A DNA stretch of 64,000 nucleotides from Phycicoccus sp. M110.8 (GCF_032464895.1 NZ_JAWDIC010000001.1:1240001-1304000); one strand, 5' to 3'; shown: positions 53,203 through 62,364, counted from the first letter of the stretch. Notes: generated by a model from the sequence alone, not told the origin. Program-made: numbers and translations.

Positions 53203-55236
53203 GTGCCTGACGCCTCCGCCCTCGACGAGCTCGAGCGGGAGAGGGAGCACCTCGAGCGCGCACGGGCAGCGCTCGCCCGGATGCGCGAGCAGACGCTGTC
53301 GCTGAAGGTCCAGGCCCACGACCCGATCTCGGCCGAGCACCTGGCCCGCACCCTGCACCTGCGCGCGGCCTCGCTCGAGGACGACCCCTCGACCACCCTG
53401 TTCTTCGGCCGGGTCGACACCGACGGCTCGCACTCCGACCAGGGCCCCGAGAGCTGGCACATCGGCCGGCGCCACGTGGCCGACGAGCACGGCGACCCCA
53501 TGGTCATCGACTGGCGCGCCCAGATGTCGACCGCCTTCTACCGGGCCTCGCGCACCGACCCGATGGGCGTGGTCCTGCGCCGCCGCTTCGGCCTCGACCA
53601 CGGGCGCATCACGGCATACGAGGACGAGCACCTCCAGGACGTCCGCGAGCACGAGGTCCGCAGCCAGATCCTCGCCGAGGAGATCGAACGACCGCGTGTC
53701 GGCCCGATGCGCGACATCGTGGCCACCATCCAGCCCGAGCAGGACGAGATCGTGCGCGCGGGCGCGGACCGGACCATCTGCGTCCAGGGGGCGCCGGGCA
53801 CCGGCAAGACCGCCGTCGGCCTGCACCGCGCGGCGTGGCTGCTGTACGCGTTCCGCGACAAGCTCGCCCGGTCCGGGGTGCTCGTCATCGGCCCCAACCG
53901 CGCGTTCCTCGAGCACATCGGCGCCGTCCTGCCGGCCCTCGGCGAGGTCGCCGTCGGCCACACCACCATCGAGGAGCTCGTGGCCTCCGTGCCGGTCCGC
54001 GGCACCGACCCCACCGACACAGCCGTGCTCAAGGGCGACGCCCGGCTCGCCGAGGTCCTGCGTCGTGCCGTGTGGTCGGCCGTCCGTACCGCGACCGAGC
54101 CCCTCGTGGTGCCGCGCGGGGTGCGCAAGTGGCGCGTCCCGGCATACGAGGTCGCGGAGATCGTCGAGGAGCTCCGCGCGCGGGGCGTGCGGTACGACGC
54201 CGCCCGGCAGATGCTCCCCCAGCGCCTTGCCCACACCGTCCTGCTCAAGATGGAGGCCGCCGGGGACTCGCCCGACGACCGCGTGCAGGACTCCGTGGCG
54301 CGCTCGGCAGTGGTGAAGAAGTACGTGGGCACGCTCTGGCCGGCCCTCGACGCCAAGGCGGTCCTCTTCGACCTGCTCTCCGACGCCGAGGCGCTCGCCC
54401 GCCACGCCGACGGCCTGCTGACCGAGGACGAGCAGCGGGTCCTGTTGTGGGACAAGCCTGCTCGCACCAAGGGCTCAGCCCGCTGGTCCCACGCCGACAC
54501 CGTCCTGCTCGACGAGCTGGCCGACCACATCAGCCGCACGCCCTCGCTCGGCCACGTCGTGCTCGACGAGGCGCAGGACCTGTCACCGATGCAGCTGCGC
54601 GCGGTGGGCCGCCGCTGCTCCACCGGCGCGGCGACGGTGCTCGGTGACATCGCGCAGGGCACCACCCCGTGGGCGACCGACTCGTGGGAGTCCTCGCTGG
54701 AGCACCTGGGCAAGCCGGGCAGCCACGTGGAGGTGCTCGACCGCGGCTTCCGGGTGCCCGCGTCGGTCATCGAGTATGCCGCGCGCCTGCTGCCGCACAT
54801 GGCGCAGGGACTGGGGGCGCCGGTCTCCGTGCGTGACAACCCGGGCCGGCTCGACCTCGTCCCGGTGAGCGGCGACGTGGCCGCCCGCGTGGCCGAGGTG
54901 GTGGCGACGGAGTCGGCGGAGCCCGGTTCGGTCGGGGTCATCGCTCCGGACGCCTCCGTGCCCGTGATCTCGAAGGCGTTGCAGGACAACGGCATCGAGC
55001 ACGGCGTGCTCGGCCAGGACCACGGCGACATCGACCACCAGGTCGACGTCGTCCCGGCCAGCGTCGCCAAGGGCCTCGAGTTCGACCGGGTCGTCGTGGT
55101 CGAGCCTGCGGAGATCGCCGCCGCCGAGCCCGACGCGCGCACGGGGCTGCGCCGGCTCTACGTGGTCCTGACCCGTGCCGTCTCGGCGCTCACCGTGGTG
55201 CACGCCCTACCCCTGCCGGCCGAGCTGTCCGACTGA
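53203..55236 (+). CDS. HelD/HelR-like RNA polymerase recycling ATPase (UvrD/Rep-related)
   Basis: Predicted protein of 677 residues. N-terminal coiled coil (DELEREREHLERARAALARMREQTLSLKVQAHDP), then FFGRVDTDG and HIGRRHVADEHGDPMVIDWRAQMSTAFYRA, Walker A CVQGAPGTGKTAVGLHRAAWL, Walker B VVLDEAQDLSPMQLRAVGRR, DRGFRVPASV, and a C-terminal SF1 motif SVAKGLEFDRVVVVEP with LYVVLTRAVSAL. HelR/HelD-type proteins push stalled or rifamycin-bound RNA polymerase off DNA. GTG at 53203 fits the family start. The 3' end overlaps the convergent MFS gene by 47 bases. Confidence 0.92.
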   Translation: MPDASALDELEREREHLERARAALARMREQTLSLKVQAHDPISAEHLARTLHLRAASLEDDPSTTLFFGRVDTDGSHSDQGPESWHIGRRHVADEHGDPMVIDWRAQMSTAFYRASRTDPMGVVLRRRFGLDHGRITAYEDEHLQDVREHEVRSQILAEEIERPRVGPMRDIVATIQPEQDEIVRAGADRTICVQGAPGTGKTAVGLHRAAWLLYAFRDKLARSGVLVIGPNRAFLEHIGAVLPALGEVAVGHTTIEELVASVPVRGTDPTDTAVLKGDARLAEVLRRAVWSAVRTATEPLVVPRGVRKWRVPAYEVAEIVEELRARGVRYDAARQMLPQRLAHTVLLKMEAAGDSPDDRVQDSVARSAVVKKYVGTLWPALDAKAVLFDLLSDAEALARHADGLLTEDEQRVLLWDKPARTKGSARWSHADTVLLDELADHISRTPSLGHVVLDEAQDLSPMQLRAVGRRCSTGAATVLGDIAQGTTPWATDSWESSLEHLGKPGSHVEVLDRGFRVPASVIEYAARLLPHMAQGLGAPVSVRDNPGRLDLVPVSGDVAARVAEVVATESAEPGSVGVIAPDASVPVISKALQDNGIEHGVLGQDHGDIDHQVDVVPASVAKGLEFDRVVVVEPAEIAAAEPDARTGLRRLYVVLTRAVSALTVVHALPLPAELSD

Positions 55237-56410
55237 GCTCCGCACGGCGCCGGACCCCCGGCGCGGTTCCGAGGGCGGACAGCACCGTCACGGCGCCCAG
55301 CACGGCGAGCACCCGCTGGCCGCCCCACGCCGCAGCGAAGCCGGCGAGCGCGGTCCCGGCCGAGGAGAACGCGACCTTGGCCCCGCCGACAGTCACGAAC
55401 ACCGCCCCGGCGAGGTGGGGCGGCGAGAGCTCCCCGCGTGCCGACAGGCTGAGCAGGGTGTGGACCGCGAGCACTCCTCCCAGGGCGCCGAACCCGGCGG
55501 CGAGGAGCCGGGGGTCGGCACCCACGACGGCGCAGCCGGCCAGGACGGTGCCGAGCGCCCCTGTCGCCAGGACCATCCCCGTGTCGAGCTGCACCCGCAG
55601 GGGCCGGACCGCCAGGCACAGGCCGCCCGCCACCCCGCCCAGCCCGAAGGCCGAGACGACCCACCCGGCCTCGGCGCTGCCCTGCCCGCGGGCGAGTGCG
55701 GTGCCGGTGAGCAGGGCTGCCGAGACCGTGAGGGCGCCCACCCACGTCAGGGCGACGACCCTGCGAGGCCCGGGTTCCCGCCACAGGTGCCTGGCTACGT
55801 CCCGGGCCGTCACGCGCCCCTGTACGGACGATGCGGCGGCGACGCGGGGCAGGGCCAGGACGCCCAGGGAGCCGGCGAGGCCGCTGGCGGCCAGGGCCAA
55901 CAGGGCGGCGCCGGAGGACCAGGTCGTGGCGAGCAGGGCCACCAGGGCAGGGGCGATCGTCGCCGATGCGCCGTAGGTCAGGGCGTCGAGGGCCCTGGCC
56001 CGCCGGGCGTCCCCGGACTCCCCGCAGTCCCCGGAGGCTGTGGGGAGCAGGCTGCTCAGGCCGCCGGTGAGCATCGGGCCGCCCGCCCCTGCGAGTGCCC
56101 ACGGCACGAGGGCAGCAGCCAGCGGCCACGAGCCCACCACGGGGGTCCCGACCGCCACGCCCGCGGACGCGAGCACCCCCGCCGCCGACACCACCCACCT
56201 GCGGTCCCGCGCCCGTCCGAGCAGGGGAGCGCTCAGCGGTCCGGTGACGTGCAGCGCCGTGAGCGCGGCGGCAAGCATCCCGGCGACCCGGACGGGTTGG
56301 TGCGCCACCCGGTCCGTGCAGAGCAGGACGAGGCCCACGCCGGCGCCGGCGTCCATCGACCGCACCAGGACCGCACTGACCAGGAACAGGACCACACCGC
56401 GCCATCCCAT
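55190..56410 (-). CDS. MFS transporter
   Basis: Predicted protein of 406 residues, very hydrophobic, with about twelve segments: the opening MGWRGVVLFLVSAVLVRSMDAGAGVGLVLL, the loop GRARDRRWVVSAAGV, and GGPMLTGGLSSLLPTAS. A two-Cys insertion (GDCGESGDARRAR) lies in the central loop. The conserved acidic MFS loop is weak. Its gene is divergent from the CGNR regulator 63 bases away, which may control it. The substrate is unknown. Confidence 0.8.
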   Translation of the reverse strand: MGWRGVVLFLVSAVLVRSMDAGAGVGLVLLCTDRVAHQPVRVAGMLAAALTALHVTGPLSAPLLGRARDRRWVVSAAGVLASAGVAVGTPVVGSWPLAAALVPWALAGAGGPMLTGGLSSLLPTASGDCGESGDARRARALDALTYGASATIAPALVALLATTWSSGAALLALAASGLAGSLGVLALPRVAAASSVQGRVTARDVARHLWREPGPRRVVALTWVGALTVSAALLTGTALARGQGSAEAGWVVSAFGLGGVAGGLCLAVRPLRVQLDTGMVLATGALGTVLAGCAVVGADPRLLAAGFGALGGVLAVHTLLSLSARGELSPPHLAGAVFVTVGGAKVAFSSAGTALAGFAAAWGGQRVLAVLGAVTVLSALGTAPGVRRRAELSRTARPAGVGRAPR

Positions 56411-56473
56411 GACACCCCTTTGACCGGTTACGACGACCTTGCTCGCCCTCGTGACACCTGTCAAACTGGTGAC

Positions 56474-57010
56474 ATGTCCCTGGTCCACGTGGCCGGCAAC
56501 CCGGCCCTCGACCTCGTCGGCACCGTCGCGGAGCGCGGCACGACCGACCTCGACGAGCTCACCGACCCCGCGACGCTGGCGCGGTGGTTCGTCGACGCCG
56601 GGATCGTCGACCGGGCGCCGAGGGCGACGAGCGAGGACCTGCGGGCAGCCGTGCGACTGCGCGAGCACCTGCACGCCCTGGTCACCGCCCTGGTCGACGG
56701 CACGGCACCGCCATCGGCCAGCCGGGCGGCAGTGAACCGGCTCGCGCGCCTGCCGGGCCCCGTCCCGCAGCTGGGTCCGGACGGCTCGGTCGTCCGCCGG
56801 GGTCCCGCGGCAGCCTGCCTGGCTGCCGTGGCGCGAGCTGCGACCGAGCTCTACGACCGCGACGACGGCGCCGTCGTCCGCTGGTGTGCCGACGACCGGT
56901 GCACCCACCCCTTCCTGGACCGGTCGCGCAGCAAGCAGCGTCGCTGGTGCGACATGGCCACGTGCGGCGACCGGGCCAAGGTGCGCCGCTACCGCGGTCG
57001 CACGGGCTGA
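56474..57010 (+). CDS. CGNR-type zinc-finger transcriptional regulator
   Basis: Predicted protein of 178 residues. N-terminal ABATE-like region (AGNPALDLVGTVAERGTTDLDELTDPATLARWFVDAGI) and a C-terminal treble-clef motif: WCADDRCTHPFLDRSRSKQRRWCDMATCGDRAKVRRYR. The four Cys are in place; the motif reads CGDR rather than CGNR, a mild variant. These proteins act as repressors or activators of nearby genes. It is divergent from an MFS gene, its probable target. The shared region holds TTGACC/TTGACA hexamers on the two strands. Confidence 0.88.
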   Translation: MSLVHVAGNPALDLVGTVAERGTTDLDELTDPATLARWFVDAGIVDRAPRATSEDLRAAVRLREHLHALVTALVDGTAPPSASRAAVNRLARLPGPVPQLGPDGSVVRRGPAAACLAAVARAATELYDRDDGAVVRWCADDRCTHPFLDRSRSKQRRWCDMATCGDRAKVRRYRGRTG

Positions 57011-57133
57011 TCCCCCCCAGGGCAACCTGCCGCCTCCGTGCCGCAGCCCTGCCGCCTCCTGCCGTGGTCAGCACCCCGGGCACGGTCCGCCGCCTCCGTG
57101 CCCGGCACCGCGACCCGTGCCAGACTGCCCGCC

Positions 57134-57781
57134 GTGCCGGCCCTCATCACCTGGTGGAAGCTCGACCTCGCCGACCTCGCTCCCGGGGCCCACTCCGACG
57201 CGGTCCAGGCGATCGGCGCCGACCTGCTGGGCCGCTGGACCGAGCCGCACCGCAGTTACCACACCACCCGCCACCTCGTGGAAGTGTTCTGGGCGCTGGA
57301 GGACCTCGAGCAGGCCGGCGCCCTGAGCGCCCGCGAGGGCACGCTGGGGCGCCTCGTGGGCTGGTTCCACGACGCCGTCTACGACCCGTCGGCCACGGGC
57401 GGCGACAACGAACAGGCCAGTGCCGACCTCGCCGCCCGGGACCTGCACGCCCTCGGCCTCCCGGAGGACGACGTCGCCACCGTGCGCGACCTCGTCGTCG
57501 CCACGACGTCCCACGACCTGCCCGACAGCGGCCTCGCAGCCGCCTTCCACGACGCCGACCTGTGGATCCTGTCCGCCCCGCCCGACCGGTACACCCAGTA
57601 CACCGGGCAGGTGCGCGAGGAGTATGCCGCCGTGCCCGACGAGGCGTTCCGCTCCGGCCGGGCCGCCGTGCTGCGACCGTTCCTCGAGCGGGACTCCGTC
57701 TACGCGACCTCGTTCGCCCGCGAGGCCTGGGAGGAACGCGCTCGGCAGAACCTCGCCGAGGAGCTGCGCGCGCTCGGCTGA
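57134..57781 (+). CDS. HD-domain-like metal-dependent hydrolase
   Basis: Predicted protein of 215 residues with pattern YHTTRHLVEVFWALED, LVGWFHDAVYDPSA and FHDADLWILSAPPDRYTQYTGQVREEY. The His and Asp spacing fits the predicted metal-dependent HD phosphohydrolase family (COG4339), whose substrates are unknown. The conserved N-terminus KLDLADLAPGAHSDAVQAIGADLLGRWTEPHRSYHTTRHL supports the start at GTG 57134. A five-unit palindrome array begins 19 bases after its stop. Confidence 0.85.
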   Translation: MPALITWWKLDLADLAPGAHSDAVQAIGADLLGRWTEPHRSYHTTRHLVEVFWALEDLEQAGALSAREGTLGRLVGWFHDAVYDPSATGGDNEQASADLAARDLHALGLPEDDVATVRDLVVATTSHDLPDSGLAAAFHDADLWILSAPPDRYTQYTGQVREEYAAVPDEAFRSGRAAVLRPFLERDSVYATSFAREAWEERARQNLAEELRALG

Positions 57782-57800
57782 GTGGCCCGCCCCGCGACCG

Positions 57801-57978
57801 CCGAAGTCTGGGACTTCGGCGCAACACCCCGCGCTGATCCCCGAAGTCGGGGACTTCGGGGCATTCCGACGCACCGACCACGAGGTCTGGGACTTCGGGG
57901 CATTCCGACGCCCTGATCCCCGAAGTCTGGGACTTTGGCGCAACACCCCTCGCTCATCCCCGAAGTCTGGGACTTCGG
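57801..57978. repeat. Five-unit palindrome array with a 39-40 bp period
   Basis: Units begin at 57801, 57841, 57880, 57920 and 57960 (steps 40, 39, 40, 40). The unit is CCGAAGTCTGGGACTTCGG, with variants CGGGG in the loop (unit 2), GAGGTC in the left arm (unit 3) and TTTGG at the right end (unit 4). The interleaving sequences form an A-B-B'-A' pattern: A is CGCAACACCCC-like and B is GCATTCCGACGC-like. It lies between two convergent genes and the last unit touches the stop of the Nudix gene. Unlike CRISPR, the sequence between units is itself repeated. Confidence 0.85.
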
Positions 57979-57979
57979 G

Positions 57980-58489
57980 TCAGCCGGCCAGGACGCCGGC
58001 CACCATCGGCCACCAGAACTGGCCGCCCGAGCGCGCCTCCAGCTCCTCGGGCTCCAGCCACTGCGGGTCGACAGCGTCCGGCTCGCCCGCCACGAGGGGT
58101 GGCCCTGCGACCCCGAGCCGCGCGGCATACAGCTGCATGCTGCCGCCGTCGACGGGCCAGCGACCGCGGACGCCGATGGGGTGGAAGTCCTCGTGCCCGA
58201 CCGGCACGAGGTCGGCCGCGCGCAGCCGCACGCCGGTCTCCTCCCACACCTCGCGCACGGCGCACTCGGGCACGGACTCGCCGTCCTCGCGCCAGCCTCC
58301 CGGGATCCCCCACTCCTGCCTGCGCGGGCTCCACGCGGCCGCGCACCGGCCGTCACCGTCGCGCAGCACCACCATGGCCGCGAACACGCGGTCGGGCGGG
58401 ACGGGCGCCGGGTCGAGCCAGAGCTCGACGTCGCACGAGCTGCCGTCGGCGAAGCGGGCACCCGGGACGCGGCCGACGAGACCCCTCAC
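57980..58489 (-). CDS. Nudix hydrolase
   Basis: Predicted protein of 169 residues with a complete Nudix box: GGWREDGESVPECAVREVWEETGVRL. It should cleave a nucleoside diphosphate linked to another moiety, with Mg2+; the substrate is unknown. The C-terminus (DPQWLEPEELEARSGGQFWWPMV) contacts the base in relatives. The GTG overlaps the stop of the DUF4031 gene (GTGA), so the two are translated together. The palindrome array ends 1 base after its stop. Confidence 0.9.
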   Translation of the reverse strand: MRGLVGRVPGARFADGSSCDVELWLDPAPVPPDRVFAAMVVLRDGDGRCAAAWSPRRQEWGIPGGWREDGESVPECAVREVWEETGVRLRAADLVPVGHEDFHPIGVRGRWPVDGGSMQLYAARLGVAGPPLVAGEPDAVDPQWLEPEELEARSGGQFWWPMVAGVLAG

Positions 58490-59223
58490 CGGCGCGGCCC
58501 TCCCGACACCAGCGGCCACCAGTGGCGCGTGGACAGCTCGTCCTCGACGTCCCCCGGCAGGACCCAGCGCCCGGCGAGGGCCCGCGTGCCCGCCCCGACC
58601 TCGTCTGTCCAGACCGCGAAGGCCGCCGTCGGCACCGGCCACGGGTAGTCGGGGTCCGGATGGGGCACGGTGTTGCGCACGTAGCCGAGCAGGGTCGCCG
58701 TCGCCGGCACCGGGCCGCCCATGACGACCGTGTGCAGGTGGTCCAGCACCGCCCCGGTGTCCAGCGCCCCCACCGGCGCCGACGGCAGGTCCGGCCCGCC
58801 GCCTCCCAGGCGGTCCACGACGAGCAGCTCCTCGCCCCGCCAGAGCGCGAGCCGGACGACCACGGTCGTCGCGGGCGGTTGCGCCTGGCGCGAAACGATG
58901 ACGTCGGCCCGAGACCCCGGGGGCAGCCACGCTGCGTCCGGCACCGAGGCGACGACCCGCTCGAGCCGGCGCTTCTGCACCCGCAACCCGCTCGCGCGCA
59001 GGATGCGCACGAGGTCGCGACCGGCCACCGGCTGTGCCCCGGCGCCGACCAGCGCGGCATACCGCTCCTCGGGCACGTCGTAGTGGTCGCCCTCGAACGC
59101 CCGGCGCGGGATGCCCGCCGCCGCAGCGAACTCGTGCAGCTCGTCGTACGAGCGGTCGCTCACGAGGTGGGACCACAGGCGTCCGTGCGCGGGCCAGGCC
59201 GGCGGGTCGATCCAGATGGTCAC
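58486..59223 (-). CDS. DUF4031 domain protein with degenerate Nudix-like C-terminus
   Basis: Predicted protein of 245 residues. The N-terminal 80 residues (MTIWIDPPAWPAHGRLWSHLVSDRSYDELHEFAAAAGIPRRAFEGDHYDVPEERY) are DUF4031. The second half (VVVRLALWRGEELLVVDRLGGGGPDLPSAPV, to the WWPLV near the end) has the outline of a Nudix fold but no REx2EE motif, so it is probably non-catalytic. It precedes and is coupled to an intact Nudix gene, which suggests a complex of the two. Confidence 0.85.
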   Translation of the reverse strand: MTIWIDPPAWPAHGRLWSHLVSDRSYDELHEFAAAAGIPRRAFEGDHYDVPEERYAALVGAGAQPVAGRDLVRILRASGLRVQKRRLERVVASVPDAAWLPPGSRADVIVSRQAQPPATTVVVRLALWRGEELLVVDRLGGGGPDLPSAPVGALDTGAVLDHLHTVVMGGPVPATATLLGYVRNTVPHPDPDYPWPVPTAAFAVWTDEVGAGTRALAGRWVLPGDVEDELSTRHWWPLVSGGPRR

Positions 59224-59399
59224 GGGGCGACGCTACCCCGGCCGTCGCGGGCCGACCCGTGCGCGCGACCGGCTGGGGCCCCACCAGGTCCCACCAGCCC
59301 CTCACCACGGGGCTGTGGACAACCGGCTGCCGACCCCGGCGGCGCGCCTACCGTGCTGGGAGTCGGCGCCACCGGGGTGCCGGGACGACAGGAGGGGTC

Positions 59400-59690
59400 A
59401 TGTCCGCACAGTTCCAGGTCGACACCGAGCGGATCTCGGCCGCGTCGGGCGACGTTGCCCGGATCTCGGGTGAGATCGACGGGCAGGTGACGGCGATGAT
59501 GAGCCGGCTCACCTCCCTGCAGGACGCGTGGACCGGCACCGCCTCCGCGCGGTTCCAGTCGCTCGTGGGCGAGTGGCAGTCCACGCAGAAGCAGGTCCGG
59601 GCCTCGCTCGACTCGATCGGCGGTGTGCTGGCGGCGGCCGGCGCGCAATACGCCGAGACGGAGGCCCAGACCGTGCGCATGTTCCAGTGA
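59400..59690 (+). CDS. WXG100 family (ESX type VII) protein
   Basis: Predicted protein of 96 residues, the normal length, all helical with a central W-T-G (LQDAWTGTASARFQSLV) between two helices. SGDVARISGEIDGQVTAMMSRL and GAQYAETEAQTVRMFQ complete the hairpin. It ends without an obvious YxxxD/E signal. Such proteins are secreted as dimers by ESX systems. No partner or secretion gene lies nearby, so it may be exported by a system encoded elsewhere. Confidence 0.9.
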   Translation: MSAQFQVDTERISAASGDVARISGEIDGQVTAMMSRLTSLQDAWTGTASARFQSLVGEWQSTQKQVRASLDSIGGVLAAAGAQYAETEAQTVRMFQ

Positions 59691-59717
59691 CGGTCCGGGC
59701 CTGCGCCCCCGCGGGCT

Positions 59718-59755
59718 GACTCCGGCAGCCCACCACCTGGGTGGGCTGCCGAGTC
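59718..59755 (+). terminator. Terminator hairpin after the WXG100 gene
   Basis: Sixteen base pairs with one bulge: the arms contain GGCAGCCCACC and its complement, with a loop of five bases, 28 bases past the stop. The gap then holds a GTATGCCG motif (59764) and GC-rich DNA up to the ABC permease stop at 59821. Confidence 0.65.
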
Positions 59756-59820
59756 GGACTGCGTATGCCGCGGGGCCGCCGGGCACGGCCGCCGGGCACA
59801 GGCGCCGGGCGGCCGTCGGG

Positions 59821-62361
59821 CTACTCGGTGGTGATCGCGCGCAGCACGTCGAGGCGGGCGGCTCGCCGTCCCGGCCACAGGGCGGCCAGCACCCCGACCA
59901 GCCCGGAGAGCACCACGAACACCGCCAGCTGCGCAGCCGGGATCGACAGCACGTCGATGCCCTGGTCGGCGAGGCTGCGCTGGAGCACCCAGCCGGCGCC
60001 GAGGCCCAGCAGGACGCCGAGCACCGCACCCAGCAGGGCGATGGCGACCGACTCCAGCCGCAGCATGCTGCGCAGCTGGCGCCGGCTCAGGCCGACCGCC
60101 CGCAGGAGGCCGATCTCGCGGGTCCGCTCGATCACCGACAGCGCCAGGGTGTTGACGATGCCCAGCACCGCGATGACCACGGCCAGGCCGAGCAGGGCGT
60201 AGATGATGTAGAGCATCTGGTCGATCGGCTTGCGCTGCTCGGCGGCGAAGGCGCCCTGGTCCTTGAGGGTCACCGACGGCTGGGCGTCGACGACCTTTGC
60301 GAGGGCCGACTCGACCGTGGCTGCCGAGGCGCCGGGCTTGCGCAGGATGTACGTCGCCGTGTCCTGCACCGGAACCCCGGCGGCAGTCGCGGCCGCCTGC
60401 GTGACGAGCACGGGCGGTGTGATGGCCTGCTTGGCGAAGATGCCCGCCACCGTGAGGGGCTGCGGCTTGCCGCCCGCGATCGCCACGTCGACCCGGGAGC
60501 CCACGCGGGCGTCGAGCGCCGCCGCCTTGTCCTCGTCGAGGAACACGCTGCGGTCGCCGGCGCCCCCGAAGGAACCCGACTTCATCTGCAGCGGCACGAC
60601 CTCGGCGAACTGGTCGGGGACCACCGCTCCGGTCCACGAGCGGTCACCCTCGATGGTGGAGCCCGTGTAGCGCATGGAGGCTGCGGCCTCGACACCCGGG
60701 ACGGCGGCGAGCTCGCGGGTGATCGTGGCCGAGAACGGCTGCCCGATGGCGTTGGACACCACGTAGTCGGCGACGAAGTTCTCGCCGATCGACCGGTCGA
60801 CGCTGGCCTTGGCCGAGGCCCCGAACACCGACATCATCGACACGAGGGTCAGGCCGATCATCAGGGCCGACGCGGTGGCCGCCGTGCGCCGCGGGTTGCG
60901 GACGGCGTTCTGCTCGGCCATGAGGCCCACGGCCCCGAACACGCTGCGGTACAGCGCGCCGAGCAGCGCGATCACCGGACGGCCGATCACCGGGCTGGTG
61001 AGGATGGCCGCCATGACCAGGCCGAACACACCGGACCCCACCCAGTAGGAGCCGTGGTCGGCGCTGGTGAACGCACCGAGCCAGGTGGCCCACAGCCCGA
61101 ACAGGAACAGCACCAGGCCCACCATGAGCCGCCAGCGCATCGTCGACTCCGGCAGTGTGACGTCGTCGCGCATGGCGGCGACCGGCGGCATCTTGCCGGC
61201 GCGGCGAGCGGGCAGGTAGGCGGCGAGCATCGTGACGACGAGCCCCACGGCATACGCGATGAGGGCGGTGGTCGGGCGGAAGACGAGCGGCGAGCCCGTG
61301 AGGTCCAGCCCGAACTGCCCGAACAGCTTCGTGATCCCGATGGCCAGGACGAACCCCAGGCCGAGGCCGAGGGTCGACCCGACCAGCCCGACGACGAACG
61401 CCTCGAACAGCACCGACCGCGTCACCTGGCGCCGTCCCGCCCCGAGCGCCCGCAGCAGGGCCAGCTCGCGGCTGCGCTGGGCGACCAGGATCGAGAACGT
61501 GTTGATGATGAGGAACGACCCGACGAACAGGGCGATCCCGGCGAAGATCAGCAGGAACACGTTGATGAACGACAGCGCCTTGGTGACGGAGTCCTGCGAC
61601 TCCTTGGCGACGGCGTCACCCGTGACCGCCTGGTAGCCGGACGGCAGCTTGGCCTGCACGGCACGGGCAAGGTCCGCGGGCGAGACGCCGGGCTTGGCGG
61701 TCACCCAGGCGTCGCTGTACTGGTCCTTGCCGCCGTAGTAGATCTGCTGGGCGGACTTGGTGTCGAAGAACGCCAGCGTGGCGCCGACCGTGCCGCCCTT
61801 GAACTGGGCGATGCCGACGAGCTTCGCCGACAGCTTCGGCGTCGCGCTGCTGGTGACCAGCTGGACCGTGTCGCCGAGCTTGTACCCCGCCCGGTCGGCG
61901 GTCGAGGAGTCGAGCACGACCTCGTCCTTCCCCTGCGGCCAGCGGCCGCTGGAGAGGGTCGCCGGCGGGTCGCCGGCCGACGTCGGGGCGTCGTTGTGGC
62001 TCAGTCCGAGCCCGGGTGGGCCCCCGCCGCCGATGAGCTTGCCCTCGGTGGACACGACGAACGTGGTCGGGTCGCTGACATTGCCGTCGGCGCGGGCGAC
62101 CCCGGGGACGTCGGCGAGCGAGCGCACGAGCGAGCCGGGCACGGTCCTGGCCGTCGGCCCCTGCTCGAAGCTGCTCCCCGTCACCTCGGGGCGCACGACG
62201 ACGTCGCCGACGGTGTTGACGATGCCGTCGAACGCCTTGCCGAGCGTGTCGGTGAAGATGAACGACCCCGACACGAACGAGACGCCGAGGATGATCGCGA
62301 ACGCGCTCATGAACAGCCGCAGCTTGCGGCCGAGCAGGCTCTTCCAGCTGGCCCTCAGCAC
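59821..62361 (-). CDS. ABC transporter permease, FtsX/MacB type (duplicated)
   Basis: Predicted protein of 846 residues with two FtsX units: an N-terminal membrane segment (LRLFMSAFAIILGVSFVSGSFIF), a large outer domain, three segments around 265-400, then a second N-segment, outer domain and three final segments (residues 720-840). The repeat of RSRELALLRALGAGRRQVTRSVLFEAFVVGLVGS and RTREIGLLRAVGLSRRQLRSMLRLESVAIALLGA shows the duplication. Such proteins export peptides or lipids, or work in envelope stress. It follows its ATPase by three bases. Confidence 0.92.
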   Translation of the reverse strand: MLRASWKSLLGRKLRLFMSAFAIILGVSFVSGSFIFTDTLGKAFDGIVNTVGDVVVRPEVTGSSFEQGPTARTVPGSLVRSLADVPGVARADGNVSDPTTFVVSTEGKLIGGGGPPGLGLSHNDAPTSAGDPPATLSSGRWPQGKDEVVLDSSTADRAGYKLGDTVQLVTSSATPKLSAKLVGIAQFKGGTVGATLAFFDTKSAQQIYYGGKDQYSDAWVTAKPGVSPADLARAVQAKLPSGYQAVTGDAVAKESQDSVTKALSFINVFLLIFAGIALFVGSFLIINTFSILVAQRSRELALLRALGAGRRQVTRSVLFEAFVVGLVGSTLGLGLGFVLAIGITKLFGQFGLDLTGSPLVFRPTTALIAYAVGLVVTMLAAYLPARRAGKMPPVAAMRDDVTLPESTMRWRLMVGLVLFLFGLWATWLGAFTSADHGSYWVGSGVFGLVMAAILTSPVIGRPVIALLGALYRSVFGAVGLMAEQNAVRNPRRTAATASALMIGLTLVSMMSVFGASAKASVDRSIGENFVADYVVSNAIGQPFSATITRELAAVPGVEAAASMRYTGSTIEGDRSWTGAVVPDQFAEVVPLQMKSGSFGGAGDRSVFLDEDKAAALDARVGSRVDVAIAGGKPQPLTVAGIFAKQAITPPVLVTQAAATAAGVPVQDTATYILRKPGASAATVESALAKVVDAQPSVTLKDQGAFAAEQRKPIDQMLYIIYALLGLAVVIAVLGIVNTLALSVIERTREIGLLRAVGLSRRQLRSMLRLESVAIALLGAVLGVLLGLGAGWVLQRSLADQGIDVLSIPAAQLAVFVVLSGLVGVLAALWPGRRAARLDVLRAITTE

Positions 62362-62364
62362 GGC

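Noticed and set aside
57801-57978. CRISPR array with 19-bp repeats and about 20-bp spacers
   Set aside because: The spacers repeat among themselves (A-B-B'-A'), and the same palindrome occurs elsewhere without an array of new spacers.
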